From NCBI RefSeq assembly GCF_001659605.2, contig NC_035163.2:29848158-29912157 (forward strand): a DNA stretch of 64,000 nt. Reading direction: 5' to 3'. The notes under the pieces are model-generated. The model had not been told where the DNA came from, searched no databases, and worked only from the letters and a program-made list of their open reading frames with translations. The first letter of the stretch is position 1; each line of letters opens with the position of its first letter. The translations under genes were made by a program, and so were the position numbers. Origin of the DNA: Manihot esculenta (lineage: Eukaryota > Streptophyta > Magnoliopsida > Malpighiales > Euphorbiaceae). Shown piece after piece: positions 61,536 through 64,000 of this stretch.

Positions 61536-62210
61536 CTATTTGTACATAATCGATTTATTAAACGGTAATATCCTCCGTTGCTACTTTTATGAATATCAAA
61601 TTCTAACAACACTTAAAAAAAAAATAAAACCACCCATATCATAGGAAAATAATATTTTTTTATTATAAAAAATAAAGCAAATCTAGACACCAAGTCATGG
61701 GACACCTCACAGTTGGATGGTAGATGTGTTTTTATTTGGGATAACATATACAGGAAATCATCACAAACTTTAAACAGCCTCTAATCCTCAGCTTAGGTGG
61801 GACCAAACGGCAATAATACCATCCAAAAAACTACATCACTATGGTTTGATTATCATATCTAAATTAGGATTTCCATTTGCAGTTCCAATTTCTGGCTTAT
61901 AATTACTTATAATACCTCCCTACTAGGCATGGCTCCGCCGTCAGGCTTAATAAATTTAATTATCTTTGGATTAATATATAATTTGCTAATAATCAATGCC
62001 TAAGCCCAACAATCATGAGAACACCCACTTGGATTCTGACTAATACCCTTCAATTGAAGTTTCAAACTAATGTTCAAAATGAATTGGGAAAAGAAAGGAT
62101 TGCGTAGGGAGACTTTTTTTCAATTTAAATTTACAGTTTTCGATTTAGTAGACTAGTAGTGATTAGAGTTGACTGTCTAAGGAGGAGCCACCCATAAAAG
62201 AGGAAGCATT

Positions 62211-62234
62211 GGCGGCGGGCGGCGGGCGGCGGGG
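62211..62234 (+). other. G-rich tract with G-quadruplex potential
   Basis: GGCGGCGGGCGGCGGGCGGC followed by GGGG holds seven or more G-runs of 2-4 separated by single C, a strong two-tetrad quadruplex pattern, and a sharp GC island in AT-rich DNA. It lies about 1.5 kb upstream of the start codon at 63740. Confidence 0.6.
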
Positions 62235-63059
62235 CGCAACTCAGGTTTTTTTCTCAGTTAGGCTCAACAATTTATGTGCCTTTTATCAATGTGACCGAAA
62301 CGCAAAACAAAGATCCGCCACCTATAAAATGAGATGAACCTTCTCATTGCTCAAAATGCACACTGACCCAAAAACCCATAGCATTGGTAGATTTTAAGGG
62401 CAAATCAATGGAAGGAAACCAGGGCAGGCCACAGAGAGACCCTTAATATTAGGACAAGTGCCCTTGTTTTCAAGGACAATTCTTAGGCTGAGCCAAAAGA
62501 ATCCCCTAAATTGGTCAACAAAATTCCCTACATTCCTTGCCATCTCAACTGTCCATCAATCCATGCAATCAAATCCACAAAATACTCAACAAATACAGAG
62601 CTAAACAAATACTAAAAGTCTCAAAAAAGCCCTCAAATACACAGTACCCTTCTGCAAAACATTCCTTAAAAAAATATAAAATAAAATAAAAAGATAATAA
62701 AATCAGAGTAAATATAAAGAGAAAGAGACAGATGGAAACAGAAACAAAAATATTGCAGTATTAGACATTCCCCTTTATCTTTTTTTTTTTCCTTCTTTAA
62801 CTGCTTTTTCACTTTGATGGATGACCAGAATGGGTGAGGATTGGAGGGAAGGGGCATAGCTACAGAGCTTACTTTATAGTATATACTTGCATTTTATTGA
62901 CCGGGGGCAGGCTTTCTTTATCTGACCATTGCCGTTTTGTTTGAGGGTTCCCGCGATAAACGACCTGCCCATTTTGCCCCAGCATGCTGGGGCTGCCTTG
63001 AGATTTGAAAATTGTGAAACAAGAAAAGAAAAGCCAGCCCGTAAGACCGAGTCTTGGCT

Positions 63060-63185
63060 CTGTGTGTGTGTGTCTCTCTCTCTCTCTCTCTTGCGCACTT
63101 TATTCCGTTCAAATTCATTACTTTGCTGATCACTGAGAACGAGGCTCTTTGTTTCAAAGGGGGAACATAGAGAGAGAGAGAGAGA
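63060..63185. repeat. Microsatellites in leader of phosphatase-like gene
   Basis: (TG)n at 63060-63073 runs directly into (CT)n at 63073-63091; an (AG)n tract lies at 63170-63185. They probably fall in the promoter or 5'UTR of the gene starting at 63740. Confidence 0.8.
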
Positions 63186-63739
63186 AGATTATAAGCTTTC
63201 AATCTCTGCGCTTTTTCTTTCTAAAACTTGCTACATTGTCTTGTTCTACTTCAAGAATCTCATCTCACTTCCACGCATTAAAGTATTTGTCTTTCTTGAC
63301 TGATTGCACTCATATTTTGTGGGCTTTTGCTTCTTTGCCCTTCCCAGTGTTTCATATACTGCATGATAAGCATTAGAAGAGGAGACGAGACAAACCACTT
63401 GGCTGTTTGGTCTCTTTGGATTATTATTTGAGCTCTCTTTGGCTGGTTATAGAGTTTTCAGTTAAAAACAAGATACCCATTTGTTGATTGGTCCCTTTTT
63501 GGTTGGGCTTTTATTTTGGTTGTATGAGAGTTTTGGAGTCTGTAGAGAGCTTTAGCTGTGCTTATTGTCTCCTTTCGTCTAAGAGCTTGTCGTAGCAAAG
63601 GCAGAAAATTGGGCAAAGAGAATTCCTGATATGGGATTCTACTCCTTCAGTTTCTGAAATTGTTGCTGATATTAATCGACACGCAGAAAGGGGGAGTCGT
63701 AGAAAGTGCAAGAACTGCTGTATGAAGTAGTCGGGAAAA

Positions 63740-63932
63740 ATGAACAAGGTTTCTAAATTTTTTTTTTTTTTTTTTTACTTTGTTTGCCTGTAAAGCAATG
63801 GTGATTATTCTTGAATGATGTTAATTGTTTCTTTTTACTTGGTGAAGTTATCATGGTCCAAGAAAATGGTCAGAAAGTTGTTCAATATCAGGAGTAAAAT
63901 TGAGGACTTTCAAGCAGATGATGTTCATGGAG
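63740..63932 (+). CDS. Type I inositol polyphosphate 5-phosphatase, N-term (partial)
   Basis: Only the first two coding exons are in the window: 63740-63748 (MNK, nine coding bases) and 63848-63932, giving MNKLSWSKKMVRKLFNIRSK and then IEDFQADDVHGG before a GT donor in phase 1. A basic, Trp-containing start leading to KLFNI(R/K)SK-x-EDFQADDV is what I recall from plant type I 5-phosphatases, where the residues before the catalytic domain read RKWFNIK-SK-xDF-AD. These enzymes remove the 5-phosphate of IP3 and related inositol phosphates or lipids. The catalytic domain lies beyond the right edge, so the call rests on the N-terminus alone. The long leader (about 63030-63739) has no other ORF of note and many short upstream ATGs. 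Confidence 0.55.
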
Positions 63933-64000
63933 GTCAGCATTTTCCTTTTTTTTTTGGGATTTGATAGAATCAAAGGTTCTAAACTTTATTTCTAATTGAT

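Larger units (their letters stand above)
57905..62872. other. AT-rich intergenic DNA with dispersed repeats
   Basis: About 5 kb with no supported gene. 58640-59940 and 60230-61660 are extremely AT-rich. A repeat family occupies about 59472-59940 and 61279-61535. A GC-rich G-run element sits at 62211-62234. The unique-looking part at 61670-62870 is the likely upstream region of the phosphatase-like gene at the right edge. Confidence 0.5.

Noticed and set aside
1..64000. CRISPR arrays, operons or a bacterial-type defence system
   Set aside because: No regular spaced repeats or prokaryotic gene organisation; the window is clearly plant nuclear DNA.

Overview
This 64 kb window is nuclear DNA from a flowering plant. 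The evidence is spliceosomal genes with GT-AG introns, very AT-rich intergenic DNA, plant-only families (NETWORKED/KIP1-like actin-binding proteins, RDM1, PLS- and P-class PPR proteins, a TSO1/CPP factor) and plant retrotransposon debris. The gypsy relic and its LTR start resemble elements I associate with Euphorbiaceae (Hevea, Manihot), so a woody rosid of the Malpighiales is my best guess. That assignment is inference and was not tested.

Region 1 (1-24.9 kb) is a tandem array of three NETWORKED1-like genes on the + strand. The rightmost copy is complete (1800 aa from three coding exons). The middle copy is cut to 1111 aa. The left copy is cut to 703 aa and ends in a CCHC zinc knuckle that looks captured from a Ty1/copia gag. 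Sequence at the extreme left edge is a diverged copy of the 3' flank of the left gene, so the duplication probably continues outside the window. The spacers hold a tRNA-derived SINE with target-site duplications, a Ty3/gypsy relic and a CACTA-like insert.

Region 2 (24.9-48 kb) holds single-copy genes: a TSO1/CPP-type transcription factor (- strand, 10 coding exons, 774 aa); a Raf-like MAPKKK of the MRK1/CBC type (+ strand, 6 exons, 386 aa); a single-exon PLS/E-class PPR protein (-); RDM1 of RNA-directed DNA methylation (-, 2 coding exons, 172 aa); and a single-exon P-class PPR protein (+).

Region 3 (48.7-57.8 kb) is a complete mitochondrial SUV3 RNA helicase gene on the - strand. I could reconstruct 16 coding exons with no frame break (570 aa). 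Region 4 (57.8-64 kb) is AT-rich repeat-bearing DNA followed by the first coding exons of what looks like a type I inositol polyphosphate 5-phosphatase running off the right edge.

The single-copy genes do not form an operon-like unit. Two PPR proteins and SUV3 share organelle RNA metabolism, but plant gene order is usually not functional, so I read this as coincidence. The most unusual part is the NET1 array, with stepwise 3' truncation, a transposon-derived C-terminus and mobile elements sorted between copies. Exon boundaries were derived by hand from splice consensus and reading frame, not from transcripts.
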